Source of the DNA: Mycobacterium spongiae
GTDB taxonomy: Bacteria > Actinomycetota > Actinomycetes > Mycobacteriales > Mycobacteriaceae
NCBI RefSeq assembly: GCF_018278905.1
Contig: NZ_CP046600.1
Coordinates: 4,712,001 to 4,776,000 of the forward strand
Length of the DNA: 64,000 nt
Reading direction: 5' to 3'
Position 1 is the first letter of the stretch; the number at the start of each line of letters is the position of its first letter. The notes under the pieces were generated by a model. That model saw only the letters and a list, made by a program, of their open reading frames with translations, did no database searches and was not told the DNA's origin. Made by a program: the position numbers and the translations under genes. Of the stretch, positions 1 to 13,557 are shown in pieces.

Positions 1-3000
1 CTGATCGATGACGATCGGGCCGAAGTTGAACGTTTCGTCGAAGTCCACCAGCGTGCTGCCGTCGATCTCGATGCTGTAGGAGAAGGCCGGCACGCCGTGG
101 AAGTCACCCGTCCACAGCGCCCCGTTGTTGAAATTGCCGGAATTGAACGCACCGGTGTTGAGATCACCGGTGTTGAACCAGCCGGTGTTGACATCACCGG
201 TGTTGAACCAGCCGGTGTTGACATCGCCGGGGTTGAAGTCACCGGTGTTGAAGCTGCCCACGTTGCCGCTGCCCGTGTTGTAGCCACCGGCGTTGGCCAC
301 ACCGGTGCTGAAACTGCCAACGTTGAATAGTCCGGTCGAGGCTGTCCCAGAGTTTCCGATGCCGGTGTTGTAGTCCCCCGAATTCCCAATCCCCCAGTTG
401 CCGGTGCCGGTGTTGAAGAAGCCGATGTTGCCGGTCCCGGAGTTGAACAACCCGACATTGGCCGTCCCGGAGTTCCAGCCCCCGAACCCGACTAGGTTGT
501 CCCCGACCAGCCCGATACCGATATTGCCGGTGCCGGTGTTGGCCAAGCCGATGTTGCCCACACCCAGGTTCGCGAAACCATAGTTGTCGCTGCCGGCATT
601 ACCCCACCCGATGTTGCCCAGACCCACCAAATCGGCCCGCAGACCAGAGTTGCCGAATCCGACGTTGCCGTCGCCGAGGTTGCCGAACCCGACGTTGCCG
701 TTCCCGAGGTTGCCGAAGCCGAGGTTGTTTCCACCATTGTTGCCGCCCCCGAGATTGCCGTGCCCGACATTGCCCGCGCCCACGTTGAACTCGCCGATGT
801 TGCCGAAGCCGAGGTTGATCCCGCCGAGGTTGCCCAAATCGAACAGGTTCTGGATGTTCAGGTGCCAGAGCTCGGCAAGCGCCACGTCGATGATGCTGGG
901 GTCGCCGGAGCCACCGCCGCCGCTATCGCCGGAGGGGCTGTCCAGCATTGCGCTTAGCCCGTCGAGGGACAAACCCGAGAGGTGATCACCCAGGTTGCCC
1001 AGACCCGAGATCAGCGCCGGCGTCCCAACGTCGAGCGTGCTCACGTTGAACGACCCGGAAATGCCGGTGCCCGAGTTCAGCACACCCGAGGCCAGCGTGC
1101 CGGCGTTGCCCAGACCCGACAACACCCCGAGTACCGAGGCCTCGGCGGCTTGGTTGAACCAGCCCGATACGCCCGCACCGATGTTGCCGATGCCCGATCC
1201 GCCGCCAGCGCCGGAGTTGAAGAAGCCCGACGACGCCAGCTCGGTCGAGTTCCCAAAGCCCGGTACCGCCGGGATGTCGAGGATCGAGATGTCGATGGGA
1301 CCGGCGCCCGTGAGAAGGTCGAAATCCAGCGGGATCGGGTCAAGCGTGACACCCGGCACAGTGACCGCGGGAATATCCACCGACACATCAATCGGCAAGA
1401 CCTCGCTCATCGATATCCCCTCGATGAGCGAGGCGGGGATATTCATTGGCGAAATCGCTATAGGAATCGACTCGCTGATCGAGATTGCGTCCAGACCAAT
1501 ACGATCCACGCCGAATAGTAGCGGCTCATTGAAGGCGGAGACAATCGTAATCGGAGCGAGACCGATGGGCCCAATTATTCCCGATAACCCAACAATTGGA
1601 AGATCCACTCCATAAAGGAATGGGTCGAGAGAGATATTCGAGAGTGTGATTGTGGGACCACTCAGACCCCCATTGAATGGCAACGCGGACAGCAGGGTGG
1701 TGGCCGGGGCGGTGAAGTCGGCGTTGGCGGCACCGTCGATGCCGATGTGGATTGCCGGGATGGGGATGTCGGGCACCGCGAAGCCGTAATTCACTGCGCC
1801 GCCGATACCGAGGTGCAGCGGGGGAACGAGCTCGATATCGGGGATGACGATGGGAGGCACCCCACCGGTGACGGTGATCTGGATTGGGAACTCAGGAATC
1901 GAAATGCCCAACGACAGGCCGAACAGGCCCTGGTAGTCGCCGCGCCACAGGATGCCGTTGCTGGCGTTGCCCGACAAGAACGCCCCGGTGCCCAACGAGC
2001 CGGTATTGAGCATGCCGGTGTTGGCCTGGCCGGTGTTCAACCAGCCGGTGTTGATGCTGCCCGGGTTGACATCACCGGTGTTGGTGTCCCCGACATTGAA
2101 ACTGCCCGTGTTGTAACTACCGGGATTGGCCACACCCGTGTTGAAACTCCCAGCGTTGAACAACCCAGTCGAGGCGACACCGGAGTTGCCGATCCCGGTG
2201 TTGAAGTCGCCCGAGTTTCCAACACCGAAATTGCCGGTGCCGGTGTTGAAGAACCCGACATTGCCGGTACCGGAATTGAACAACCCGACATTGCCACTAC
2301 CGGAGTTCCAGCCCCCGAACCCAACCCGGTTATCCCCAACCAACCCAATCCCGATATTGCCGTTGCCGGAATTACCGAACCCAACATTGCCCACACCCAG
2401 GTTCGCGAAACCGTAGTTGTCGCTACCGGCGTTGCCCCACCCGACATTGCCCAGGCCCACCACACCGGCCCGCAGACCCGAATTGCCGAACCCGATGTTG
2501 CCGGCACCGATGTTGCCGAACCCGACGTTGCCACCACCGACATTGCCCAACCCCAGGTTGTGGTCGCCGAGATTGGCCGCACCCAGGTTGACATCCCCGA
2601 CATTGCCCAACCCCAGATTGAGGTCGCCGACGTTGGCCAATCCGAGGCTAGCGATCAGGGTCCGGTTCACCGCAGTGCCCGCCGCGAACACCCCCGACAG
2701 CTGCTGGCCGATGCCGCCCACACCGGAGAGCACCGCCGGGGTGCCCACAGGCACGGTGGCGGTGTTGTACAGCCCCGAGATCCCCGAGCCGACGTTGAGC
2801 ACACCCGAACCCAGCGTGGCGGCATTGAGCACACCCGAACCCGCACCCACCAACGCGTCATGGGCCTGGTTCCACACGCCCGACATGCCCGCACCGACAT
2901 TGCCGAAACCCGATCCCCCACCCGCACCGGAGTTGAAGAACCCCGACGAAGCGACCTCGGTGGCGTTCCCGAAGCCCGGGACCGCCGGAACGTCGATGAT

Positions 3001-6000
3001 CGGGAGCTTGATCGGGCCGATAGTGGCGATCCCGTCGAGGGTGGCCGGGACCGTATCGATGGTGAACCCGTTGGGCAACAAGGTGAACGCGTCCAGCCCC
3101 CCGGAGAAGTTGGCGACTCCCGCCGAGGCCTGCGGGAATGTCAGCCCACCGGGGAACAACGTGAACGGATCGTTGCCGCCGGACACGCCCACGCTAACCG
3201 GTGTTTGCGCGGGAATAGTGAAACCATCCGGGAAAGCGGTCCAGGGACCGATGTTCAGGGCAAAGGCCACAGGAAACGCGCGACCAGTGGGCTCCAGGCT
3301 GGGGCCAGCGACAAGGATCGGCCCCGTAGCGAGCGGGGGCGCACTGAGAAATGAAATGAAGACAACCGGAGTATCGAAGTTGATGGGTGGTAACGGGAAA
3401 AGCAACCCCGCCCTGACGAGGTTAAGAACGGCGGCGGCCGAGAAAGTGGTCTCCCCCAGTTCGACCGATCCCGTGACGTGGACCGGGATGGCGGGAATGG
3501 TGATTTCCGGGATGGTGAACGGACCCAGACCCACAGATGCATTGGTGATGGCGAAGTGCAGGGCAGGAATTGCGACCGGCGCCGCATTAACCGGACCCAG
3601 GCCGGCGCCGACGTGGGTGGTGATCGGGAACTCCGAAATCGTGGGCACGAGGTGTGCCCCGATAAGGCCCTGGTAGTCGCCGCGCCACACGATGCCGTTG
3701 CTGTAGTTCCCTGACATGAACGCGCCGGTGCCCGCGGTGCCCGAGTTGGCCAGACCGGTGTTGGCCGCACCCGTGTTGAACCAACCGGTGTTGATGCTGC
3801 CCGGGTTGACATCCCCGGTGTTGATGTCACCGACGTTGAAACTGCCTGTGTTGTAGCTACCCGGGTTGGCCACACCAGTGTTGAAGCTCCCGGAGTTGAA
3901 CATGCCGGTACTGGCGGTGCCGGAGTTGCCGATCCCGGTGTTGAAGCCGCCCGAGTTCCCGATCCCGACGTTGCCGGTGCCGGTGTTGAAAAACCCGATG
4001 TTGCCGGTGCCGGAATTGAACAGCCCGAGATTACCGGCGCCGGAGTTCCAACCCCCGAACCCGACCTGGTTATCCCCGACCAGCCCGATACCGATATTGC
4101 CATTGCCGGTATTGGCGATCCCGATATTGCCCACGCCCAGGTTGGCGAAACCGTAGTTGTCGGTGCCGGTGTTGCCCCACCCGATATTGCCCACACCCGC
4201 CAGACCCGCGGCCAGACCCGACCCGGGACCAGAATTGCCGAATCCGACGTTACCCTGACCGTGGTTGCCGAACCCGACGTTTCCGTCGCCAAGATTGCCC
4301 AGCCCCACGTTGAAATCACCGAGGTTGGCGCCACCCAGGTTGACGTCGCCGACATTGCCGAACCCGAGGTTGACGTTGCCGACGTTGGCCCACCCGAGGT
4401 TGGCGATCAGGGTCTGGTTCAGCGTGGTGCCCGCCGACGACAACCCCGACAACTGCTCGCCGAGATTGCCCACACCCGAGAGCAGCGCCGGCGTCGCCAG
4501 ACTCAGCGCGCTGGTGTTGTACAGCCCGGATACACCCGCGCCCACGTTCAGCGCACCCGAGCCCAGTGTGCCGACGTTGAGCACACCCGAACCCGCCCCC
4601 ACCAATGCGCTCGGCGCCTGGTTCCACCACCCCGAGGTGCCCGCACCGAGGTTCCCGAAACCCGACACACCGCCGGCACCGGAGTTGAAGAAACCCGACG
4701 ACGGAGCCGTGGTCGTATTCCCCACCCCCGGACCTGCCGCCGGAATGTAGAGGCCCTGGATCGGGATGGGACCGATATTCACCCCGGCCCCGACGTCGAT
4801 GGGGATGCGGTCAATCGTGATCGCCGGGGTGCTGAAACCGTCAATCTGAGCGTTGATGTCGATCGTCAACGGCAGCGGTTGCGCCGGAAGACTAAAACCC
4901 GGGATCGTGAAGCCCGGAGTTCCGATCGACACACCGGCCAGCAACGCCAACGGACTATCGGGCACACTCAACCCATTCGGAAAGAGCTTGATATCGTCGA
5001 GAACAGGGCTGCCATTCGACAGGATCCTGAGGGCGTGGAGATCCCAGGAAAAACTCAAGGGGAATTGCTGGATAGTGGCGTCGACAATAGTGGGGCCGAT
5101 AATCGTAGGGTCACCATCACCAGCAATAGTGATCCCAGGAAAGATGCCGAGGCGAGCCAGTGTCAAAGGGCCGACCGAAAAATCTGCGGAATAGAATTGT
5201 TGGGGAAACAGGGTGATGGGTGAGATGGTCAAGGGGCCGAAATCGATCGATATGCCCGGACCCCCGCCGAACCCGGGAATCACGATGTCCGGAACGACCA
5301 GCGGGCCGAAGTTGATGGTCTGGTGAATATTGATCGGGATGTCGGGGAGAATCTGGATCGGCTCGAGGGTGATGGGGCCGATGCCGCTGTCGAGGCCAAA
5401 GCCGATCGGGATCTCGGGAATCGAGACGGTTCCGTCCACCGCGCCGAACAGCCCCTGGTAATCACCCACCCAGAACATGCCGTTGCTGAAGTTGCCCGCG
5501 ATGAAGGCGCCGGTGTTGACATGACCGGAGTTCGCCAGGCCCGTGTTGATGCTGCCGGTGTTCAGCCAGCCGGTGTTGATGCTGCCCGGATTGACATCAC
5601 CGGTGTTGGTGTCACCGGCGTTGAAGCTCCCCGTGTTGTAATGACCCGTATTGGCGATGCCGGTGTTGAAATTCCCGGCGTTGAACAGTCCCGTGCTGGC
5701 CATCCCGGAGTTCCCGATACCGGTGTTGTAGGCCCCCGAGTTCCCGATACCGAAGTTCCCGGTGCCGGTGTTGAAGAACCCGACATTGCCGGTGCCGGAG
5801 TTGAACAACCCGAGATTTCCGGTCCCGGAGTTCCAGCCCCCGAACCCGGTTAAATTGTCGCCGACCAAGCCGATCCCGGTGTTGTTGTTCCCGGTGTTGG
5901 CCAACCCGATGTTGCCTACACCCAGGTTTCCGAAACCAACGTTGCTGCTGCCGGCGTTGCCCCACCCAACATTGCCGATACCCGGGACCAAGCCCAAAGC

Positions 6001-6774
6001 AGAATTACCGAACCCGACGTTCCCGGAGCCGATATTGCCGAAACCGACATTGCCGATACCCAGGTTGGCTGCGCCCCAATTCTGGCCACCGATATTTGCC
6101 CCGCCGAGGTTGAGCTCCCCGACGTTACCCACGCCGATGTTGTAATTGCCCACGTTCGCCGCACCCGCATTCAGCCTCAGCACACTGCCGGGATTGGCGA
6201 CCAGAGCCGCGGCCACAGCGCCGACAGCCGGCAACCCCGCCAGTCCCCGCAGCGCCTGCGCTGGCGCGCCAAACACCGGCAATGCCGACGCCGCGGCCGA
6301 GGCGCCGGTGTGATAGCCGACCAGCGCCGCCACGTCCTGGGCCCACATCAGCTCGTAGTCGGCCTCAGCGGCCGCGATCAACGCGGTGTTCTGCCCGAAC
6401 ACATTCGACATCACCAGCGCTCGCATCACCGCGCGGTTGGCCGCAATCACCGCTGGATCCACCGTGGCCGCCAACGCGGCCTCAAACGCCCCCGCAACTA
6501 CCCGCGCCTGCCCCGCCGCCTCCTGCGCCTGGGTCGCCGCCGCCCCTAACCACTGCCCGTACGGGGCCGCCGCGGCCGCCATCGCCGCCGCCGCCGCTCC
6601 CTGCCACGCTTCCCCCACCAACCCCGAGGTCACCGACCCGAACGCAACCGCCGCCGACGCCAACTCGACAGCCAGGCCCTCCCACGCCGCCGCCGCCGCC
6701 AACAACGGCCCCGGCCCCGGCCCGCCATACATCAATGCGGAATTGATTTCCGGCGGCAATACCGGAAAGTCCAT
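1..6774 (-). CDS. Giant PPE-MPTR family protein, C-terminus beyond the left edge
   Basis: The ATG at 6774 opens [18 protein letters not shown], the classic PPE start, and the frame stays open to base 1 (at least 2,258 codons). Residues 1 to about 180 form the helical PPE domain, with the WxG turn in [12 protein letters not shown]. The rest is MPTR repeat (NxGxGNxG, such as [14 protein letters not shown]), broken by non-repeat linkers rich in I/P/F. The design recurs as about four modules of 1.7-1.8 kb; the same linker boundary (YQGLFG or similar) appears near 5455, 3672, 1932 and 107. PPE proteins are exported by type VII (ESX) systems and are surface-associated. The repeats resemble the very long M. 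tuberculosis PPE-MPTR proteins (PPE8, PPE54-56 class), but I cannot assign an ortholog. No PE partner lies upstream; the upstream region is duplicated and carries an insertion. Confidence 0.93.
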   Translation of the reverse strand, partial: MDFPVLPPEINSALMYGGPGPGPLLAAAAAWEGLAVELASAAVAFGSVTSGLVGEAWQGAAAAAMAAAAAPYGQWLGAAATQAQEAAGQARVVAGAFEAALAATVDPAVIAANRAVMRALVMSNVFGQNTALIAAAEADYELMWAQDVAALVGYHTGASAAASALPVFGAPAQALRGLAGLPAVGAVAAALVANPGSVLRLNAGAANVGNYNIGVGNVGELNLGGANIGGQNWGAANLGIGNVGFGNIGSGNVGFGNSALGLVPGIGNVGWGNAGSSNVGFGNLGVGNIGLANTGNNNTGIGLVGDNLTGFGGWNSGTGNLGLFNSGTGNVGFFNTGTGNFGIGNSGAYNTGIGNSGMASTGLFNAGNFNTGIANTGHYNTGSFNAGDTNTGDVNPGSINTGWLNTGSINTGLANSGHVNTGAFIAGNFSNGMFWVGDYQGLFGAVDGTVSIPEIPIGFGLDSGIGPITLEPIQILPDIPINIHQTINFGPLVVPDIVIPGFGGGPGISIDFGPLTISPITLFPQQFYSADFSVGPLTLARLGIFPGITIAGDGDPTIIGPTIVDATIQQFPLSFSWDLHALRILSNGSPVLDDIKLFPNGLSVPDSPLALLAGVSIGTPGFTIPGFSLPAQPLPLTIDINAQIDGFSTPAITIDRIPIDVGAGVNIGPIPIQGLYIPAAGPGVGNTTTAPSSGFFNSGAGGVSGFGNLGAGTSGWWNQAPSALVGAGSGVLNVGTLGSGALNVGAGVSGLYNTSALSLATPALLSGVGNLGEQLSGLSSAGTTLNQTLIANLGWANVGNVNLGFGNVGDVNLGGANLGDFNVGLGNLGDGNVGFGNHGQGNVGFGNSGPGSGLAAGLAGVGNIGWGNTGTDNYGFANLGVGNIGIANTGNGNIGIGLVGDNQVGFGGWNSGAGNLGLFNSGTGNIGFFNTGTGNVGIGNSGGFNTGIGNSGTASTGMFNSGSFNTGVANPGSYNTGSFNVGDINTGDVNPGSINTGWFNTGAANTGLANSGTAGTGAFMSGNYSNGIVWRGDYQGLIGAHLVPTISEFPITTHVGAGLGPVNAAPVAIPALHFAITNASVGLGPFTIPEITIPAIPVHVTGSVELGETTFSAAAVLNLVRAGLLFPLPPINFDTPVVFISFLSAPPLATGPILVAGPSLEPTGRAFPVAFALNIGPWTAFPDGFTIPAQTPVSVGVSGGNDPFTLFPGGLTFPQASAGVANFSGGLDAFTLLPNGFTIDTVPATLDGIATIGPIKLPIIDVPAVPGFGNATEVASSGFFNSGAGGGSGFGNVGAGMSGVWNQAHDALVGAGSGVLNAATLGSGVLNVGSGISGLYNTATVPVGTPAVLSGVGGIGQQLSGVFAAGTAVNRTLIASLGLANVGDLNLGLGNVGDVNLGAANLGDHNLGLGNVGGGNVGFGNIGAGNIGFGNSGLRAGVVGLGNVGWGNAGSDNYGFANLGVGNVGFGNSGNGNIGIGLVGDNRVGFGGWNSGSGNVGLFNSGTGNVGFFNTGTGNFGVGNSGDFNTGIGNSGVASTGLFNAGSFNTGVANPGSYNTGSFNVGDTNTGDVNPGSINTGWLNTGQANTGMLNTGSLGTGAFLSGNASNGILWRGDYQGLFGLSLGISIPEFPIQITVTGGVPPIVIPDIELVPPLHLGIGGAVNYGFAVPDIPIPAIHIGIDGAANADFTAPATTLLSALPFNGGLSGPTITLSNISLDPFLYGVDLPIVGLSGIIGPIGLAPITIVSAFNEPLLFGVDRIGLDAISISESIPIAISPMNIPASLIEGISMSEVLPIDVSVDIPAVTVPGVTLDPIPLDFDLLTGAGPIDISILDIPAVPGFGNSTELASSGFFNSGAGGGSGIGNIGAGVSGWFNQAAEASVLGVLSGLGNAGTLASGVLNSGTGISGSFNVSTLDVGTPALISGLGNLGDHLSGLSLDGLSAMLDSPSGDSGGGGSGDPSIIDVALAELWHLNIQNLFDLGNLGGINLGFGNIGEFNVGAGNVGHGNLGGGNNGGNNLGFGNLGNGNVGFGNLGDGNVGFGNSGLRADLVGLGNIGWGNAGSDNYGFANLGVGNIGLANTGTGNIGIGLVGDNLVGFGGWNSGTANVGLFNSGTGNIGFFNTGTGNWGIGNSGDYNTGIGNSGTASTGLFNVGSFSTGVANAGGYNTGSGNVGSFNTGDFNPGDVNTGWFNTGDVNTGWFNTGDLNTGAFNSGNFNNGALWTGDFHGVPAFSYSIEIDGSTLVDFDETFNFGPIVIDQ

Positions 6775-7535
6775 CGTCCCAGGCCCCTCTCAGCCGATCG
6801 ACACCACAGTCGGTCCTGGACTCACCGCGTCGATACAGCCTGAACTGGCGCCGCAACTACGCTCGCAAGCCGTCCGCGGCAACAAGTCGGGCCTTAGCCG
6901 GCGCTGGCGCCACCGTCAGTGACGGTCCTGGTGAGACGTCGATTTATCGTTGCTGTGATGGTCCCTACGGGCGACCCCAAGGGCGTCATCAGAAGTATAT
7001 AGCGAACACCTATAGCGTGTTGACGTTTAATAATAGTTTTTCTGGCAAGTATCTCCGCACAGCGCTACCCGGACCAAGTTGCCCGCAGTGATGTTTGCTG
7101 GATAGCGGGCGGATGGCCGCCGTGACGTGGCCAGAGTCCAACAAGCCCGCGCCCACGATCCGACCGCGGCAAGGCCGGTGCACGCCCGGCGCTGACTAGC
7201 AAGCCGCTCTGACAACACGGCTACGCCCTCGGGGCAATACGATCGATCCCAACCTCGTTGGACAGATCCGCCCGATCCCAGCCAGGCTGCGGTCATCGGC
7301 CCTGGCCACGCCACGACCGACCGCACCGTTCGAAGGCTCGCGGCGACGCCAGCACCGGCAACCGACGCGGGTTGGCACCCTCGGCAACACGCCGCGAACG
7401 GAATTGCCGACACTGCCGGACTCGCCGAGGTCCAACAAGGCCGCACACCGCAAACCCGTTCGCTAGGCCGAGCGGGCCGCACCAACGGCATGCGCCGCCC
7501 ACAAACGCCATAGCCTGATTCGGACGCCAGCGGAT
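6761..7535. repeat. Direct repeat copy 1 (PPE 5' end and upstream region), left part
   Basis: This stretch covers the first codons of the giant PPE gene and about 760 bp upstream. It aligns base for base, with scattered substitutions and small gaps, to 9406-10180. The match stops at CGGAT (7531-7535), where an insertion begins, and resumes at 9289. The most conserved part is an AT-rich block at 7019-7041. A TATATA element (6995-7000 region) is shared too and could be part of a minus-strand promoter. No protein-coding frame here looks real. Confidence 0.85.
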
Positions 7536-9283
7536 GATCGCTGCGGTCGACACCGGCCGCCAATCAAAGGAATACAGCCATGACTACTCGGCGGCCTCGA
7601 GCACCGAGAGGGTTCGCCGGCCGCTCACGTCGATAGTGCCGTCTGTCCGAAGTACCGCCGCAGGGTGATCAGCGCCCCGGCAACCACCCGATCCAAACGG
7701 GCACTTGCGGTTTCCACAACGCCGACACAGTGTTTCCTAGCGCAGGGCCACCGTCGGAAGGCCGGCAACGCAACAAGAAAGACCGCCGATCCACTGCTCG
7801 GACGGGAGCTGTCGGCTCTTATCAGAGTGCCAACATCGATCGAGTTGTCGACGCATCCGCACATGGCGGCCGGGAGGACGCGGAGATGACGGTCTTGATC
7901 TTGGGCGCGCTCTTGCTGGCGGTGATGGCGAGCAGCTGTGCCGTATGGGCCTTTATCTGGCGCCGTATGGCGGCGGGGTTAATGCCGGCATACGTGTCCG
8001 CCAGGATCGTCTTGTCCTCATCAGTGACCTTCTGGTGGGCCTCGGCACGACGATGCGGGGTTGCGGTGTCATATTTCTTGCTGACCTTGGCGCCGACGCG
8101 AACTTTGGAAACCAGCTTCTGCTGCGGGGAGAAATAGTTGGACAGTTCCGACTGCAATGCCCAGGTCTTACTGAGCAGCAATAGTTCCGCTTCGGTGTCG
8201 TAGCGGTGGTAGCCAACCACAGTGTGCACGATGGCCCAGTTCTTGTCTTCGACGTGGCTGCCGTCATTCCCATTGGACAACCGCGACAACGCCAACGTGA
8301 TCTGGCGTTGCTCACACCAGATGAGCAGGTGGTGGTTGAGGAACTCCGATCCGCTGCCGGAGTCGATGCCGAGGATCGAGAACGGCATCGATCGAGCGAT
8401 GTCATCCAGGGCAGCAAGTACCGACGGGGGGGTCTTGTTGGGCAGGCTGCGGTACTCCGCCCAGCCGGTGGCGATGTCGGTGACGATCAGTGTCCAGGCG
8501 TGCTCCCCGCCGGGGTTGCCGCCGTCGTGGGCGACCAAGTCGATCTCGACGAACCCGGGCACCGCCTGGTCCCACTCGGCCCAGGTGCGCACCGGGGTCG
8601 GGCTCTTCCGCGGCGACCCCGGTCTCGTGGGCCACTGGCGCGTGAACTCGCGCATGTTGCGCTGGCCGGCCAGGCGCCGGTCGATCGTTGCTGCCGACAT
8701 GCCGGCCAGCAGCGTTGCGGTGCGATCGTCGATGTCCAACTCGCCGAACGCTCGCAGGGTCCGAACCAGCTCGGGCAGGATCGGGGCGAGCCGCTTGCCC
8801 GCCGGCCTGCCCAACACCTCCCAGCAGAAGCTCAGCGCCGCGATGACCTTTGGCCCGTATTTGGGTGGGCGCGCGGCGCGGGCCTTGACGACGCTGGGCC
8901 CCAACGCGTTTCGCAGCGCCTTGCGGGCATGGTCGCGATGCCAACCGGTGATCGCACACAACTCATCGAGGATCTTCTGCTTACCGGCCTTGTCCTCCCA
9001 CGGATAGCGCGTCGCGAATGCCTGCATTGCAGCCTGGCGTTGACTCAAGACAGCCTGGCGTTGGCTCACGGCTTAGCCTCATCTCGCGGATCTACAGTCC
9101 GGGTGCCCGAGACCACCGCCTCGACACGCTGCTCCGCCTGGATGCTCAGCCGAGCCAAGGAATACTGTCTGCCCAAGGGCCAGATTCGACTGTGCGCTTC
9201 GCTCGGTCGCCATTCATCGGCCCCCGGGCGTAGATGCGCGCCGCGGGGGGCGGAGACCATCAATTCCGATGGGTGCCGCACTA
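7536..9283. mobile_element. Insertion element splitting repeat copy 1
   Basis: Comparison with the uninterrupted copy 2 at 10177-10185 shows foreign DNA between CGGAT (7531-7535) and CGGAA (9284-9288). CGGA on both sides could be a 4-bp target duplication. The roughly 1,748-bp insert carries one transposase gene on the minus strand (7822-9069), about 285 bp beyond its 3' end and 215 bp beyond its 5' end. I could not find convincing terminal inverted repeats, so the exact ends are inferred only from the empty-site comparison. The IS family is not assigned. Confidence 0.7.
7822..9069 (-). CDS. DDE transposase with integrase core
   Basis: 415 residues from a GTG. The N-terminal helical region (about 1-150: KQKILDELCAITGWHRDHAR and RPPKYGPKV) looks like a helix-turn-helix. 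An rve-type core follows, with candidate acidic residues in VEIDLVAHDGG, GIDSGSGSEF and GSHVEDKNW. The first residues are a tandem near-duplicate (SQRQAV, then SQRQAA), encoded by a short DNA repeat at 9025-9069. The last 25 or so residues (Ser/Arg-rich after KIKTVIS) look unlike a transposase tail, so the 3' end may be truncated or altered. It catalyses movement of the surrounding insertion if still active. The product is clearly a transposase, but I cannot place it in a named IS family. Confidence 0.88.
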   Translation of the reverse strand: MSQRQAVLSQRQAAMQAFATRYPWEDKAGKQKILDELCAITGWHRDHARKALRNALGPSVVKARAARPPKYGPKVIAALSFCWEVLGRPAGKRLAPILPELVRTLRAFGELDIDDRTATLLAGMSAATIDRRLAGQRNMREFTRQWPTRPGSPRKSPTPVRTWAEWDQAVPGFVEIDLVAHDGGNPGGEHAWTLIVTDIATGWAEYRSLPNKTPPSVLAALDDIARSMPFSILGIDSGSGSEFLNHHLLIWCEQRQITLALSRLSNGNDGSHVEDKNWAIVHTVVGYHRYDTEAELLLLSKTWALQSELSNYFSPQQKLVSKVRVGAKVSKKYDTATPHRRAEAHQKVTDEDKTILADTYAGINPAAIRRQIKAHTAQLLAITASKSAPKIKTVISASSRPPCADASTTRSMLAL

Positions 9284-9288
9284 CGGAA

Positions 9289-9405
9289 TTCGTGTTCATC
9301 TACGCCGCCAGCCGTGGTTCACCGACCGGGTGCCGGCTTCGGACGGGTGTCCGGCAACAGGAGAGCCATTGAACACCGAGGACGGCGGGTGGAACTGAAT
9401 TCCGT
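9289..9405. repeat. Direct repeat copy 1, right part after the insertion
   Basis: This 117-bp segment matches 10181-10296 (shared landmarks CCGCCAGCCGTGGT and GGAACTGAATTCCGT). It is the continuation of the repeat copy that began at 6761. Its end abuts the start of copy 2 directly, so the two copies are in tandem. Confidence 0.8.
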
Positions 9406-10296
9406 ACCGGAAAGTCCATCGCCTCAGGCCCCTCTCAGCGTATCGACACCACAATCGGTCCTGGACTAGCCCCGTCGATGCGGCCTGAATAGCCGCCGCA
9501 ACCACGCGCGAAGCCGCCCGCGGCAACAACTCGAGCCCCAGCCGGCACTGGCGGTACCGTCACCGAAGGCCTAGATGAGTCATCGTCTTGTAGTTGCTGA
9601 CCTAGTCCCTGCACGCGCTCCTAGGGGCGCCATCAGAACTATATAGCGAACTTCGACAACTCGTTGACGTTTAATAATAGTTTTTACGGCAAGTATTGAT
9701 GCGCAGCGTTGCCCGGGCCAGGCTACCCACAATAATGTTTGCTAGCTAGCGGGAAGATGGTCGCTGTGACGTGGCCGGGGTCCAACAAGCACGCGCCCAC
9801 GATCCGACCGTGGCACGGCCGGTGTGCGCCCGGCCCTGACTCGCGAGCCGTTCAGACAACACGGCCACGCTCCCGGACCAACACGATCGATCGACCCTCG
9901 CTGGACAGATCGGCCCGATCCCAGCCAGAATGCCGCCATCGGTCCTGGCCACCCCACGACCGACCGCACCGCTTCGAACGCTCACGGCGACGCCGGCACG
10001 GGCAACCAACGCGGGTTGGCGCCCTCGACACCACGACACGATCGGAATCTCCGACACTGCCGGACTCGCCGACGTCCAACAAGGCCGCACACCGCAAACC
10101 CGTTCGCTAGGCCGAGCGAGCCGCACCGAGGGTGTGCGCCGACCCACCATCGCCGTAGCCTGGTTCGGACCGCCCGCGGATTTCGTTTTCAGCTCTGCCG
10201 CCAGCCGTGGTCCCTACCGATTGCCGGCTTCGCGCGGTGTCCGGCGACAGAAGGGCCATCGAGCACCGAGCACAACGCGGTGGAACTGAATTCCGT
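9406..10296. repeat. Direct repeat copy 2: orphan PPE upstream region with five PPE codons left
   Basis: About 891 bp, uninterrupted. Its left edge reads, on the minus strand from 9419, ATG GAC TTT CCG GTA (MDFPV), the first five codons of a PPE gene. The sequence then switches to the tail of copy 1. It is therefore the 5' flank of a PPE gene whose body is gone, or a tandem duplication that broke just inside the PPE start. The AT-rich block at 9663-9685 is identical to 7019-7041. No real gene is seen in it. Confidence 0.82.
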
Positions 10297-11022
10297 TCTT
10301 GTCGAGGGCTCTTCGCTCGCGGTGGTCGACCTCGGATGGATCGGCCTGGACGTGACCCCAGGTGCTCGTCAGTGTGGTGTCGCGGGAAACCGATCAGGAT
10401 GCGCTGGTTCCGCCGGCGCCGCCGGGCGTAGCGCTGGAGCCGGGGCCGACGCCGCCGCCTCCCGTGCCGCCGTCCCCGGCCGGTGCCGGCGGTGGGGGTG
10501 GCGCCGGTCGAGCCCGGTTGACCCTGGGCGGAGCCGGCCCCACCGGCCCTAAAGAATCCCTCAACACCAGTGGCGGTTGCGTACCCGCCCCGGGCCCATC
10601 GCTGGTCCGTGCACCCTGTCCGTCCGGCGCCCCGGCCAACAAAGAGGACCCAGCCTTACCCTGCCGGCCAGCAAATCGACGGTATCGACCTCAACGGCCG
10701 ACTGATCAGCGATACCGAATTCCCGGCTACACCAGCTAGTTACGCATCACTGCTGACATCGATGCGTGGGACGGGGAAACTGGGGCAGGTCGGCGTCAAG
10801 GAACCAGGGCCTTGGGACCGGACTGTCTCGCGATCTAGGCATCGAGTGCTCGAAGTGCCACATCCTGATCGACATATCCGCCGTCAACGCGGCAAGAGCG
10901 AACCCGGCAACGCTGAGGCTGCAGCGCGAACCGTGCTGGCAGACAAGGCAAGCGGCGCACCGAATCTCACCGACTGACCGATTCGCTGAAAGCTACGGTC
11001 GGCGGATCTGGCGGCAGCAGCT
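10297..11022. other. Intergenic region with a possible PGRS scrap
   Basis: No convincing gene. On the minus strand, about 10394-10510 reads as Gly/Ala/Pro-rich (DGGTGGGGVGPGSS, then GGAGGTSAS and a stop). It may be the decayed 3' end of a PE_PGRS-like gene, but it is short and the upstream frame is disrupted. From 10640 to 11022 the sequence is ordinary GC-rich DNA in which I recognise nothing. Confidence 0.4.

Positions 11023-13557
<2,535 letters not shown>

Noticed and set aside
97..5853. Plus-strand open frames within the giant PPE (Val-Glu-Pro-Ala-Gly-Val type)
   Set aside because: Complementary-strand shadows of the MPTR repeat with artificial repeating composition.
7625..7864. A 79-codon minus-strand gene at the 3' side of the transposase
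   Set aside because: It overlaps the transposase end, has no recognisable domain and lies inside the insertion; likely spurious.
8206..9372. Plus-strand frame of 388 codons opposite the transposase
   Set aside because: Antisense to a clear DDE transposase, with no family similarity that I recognise.
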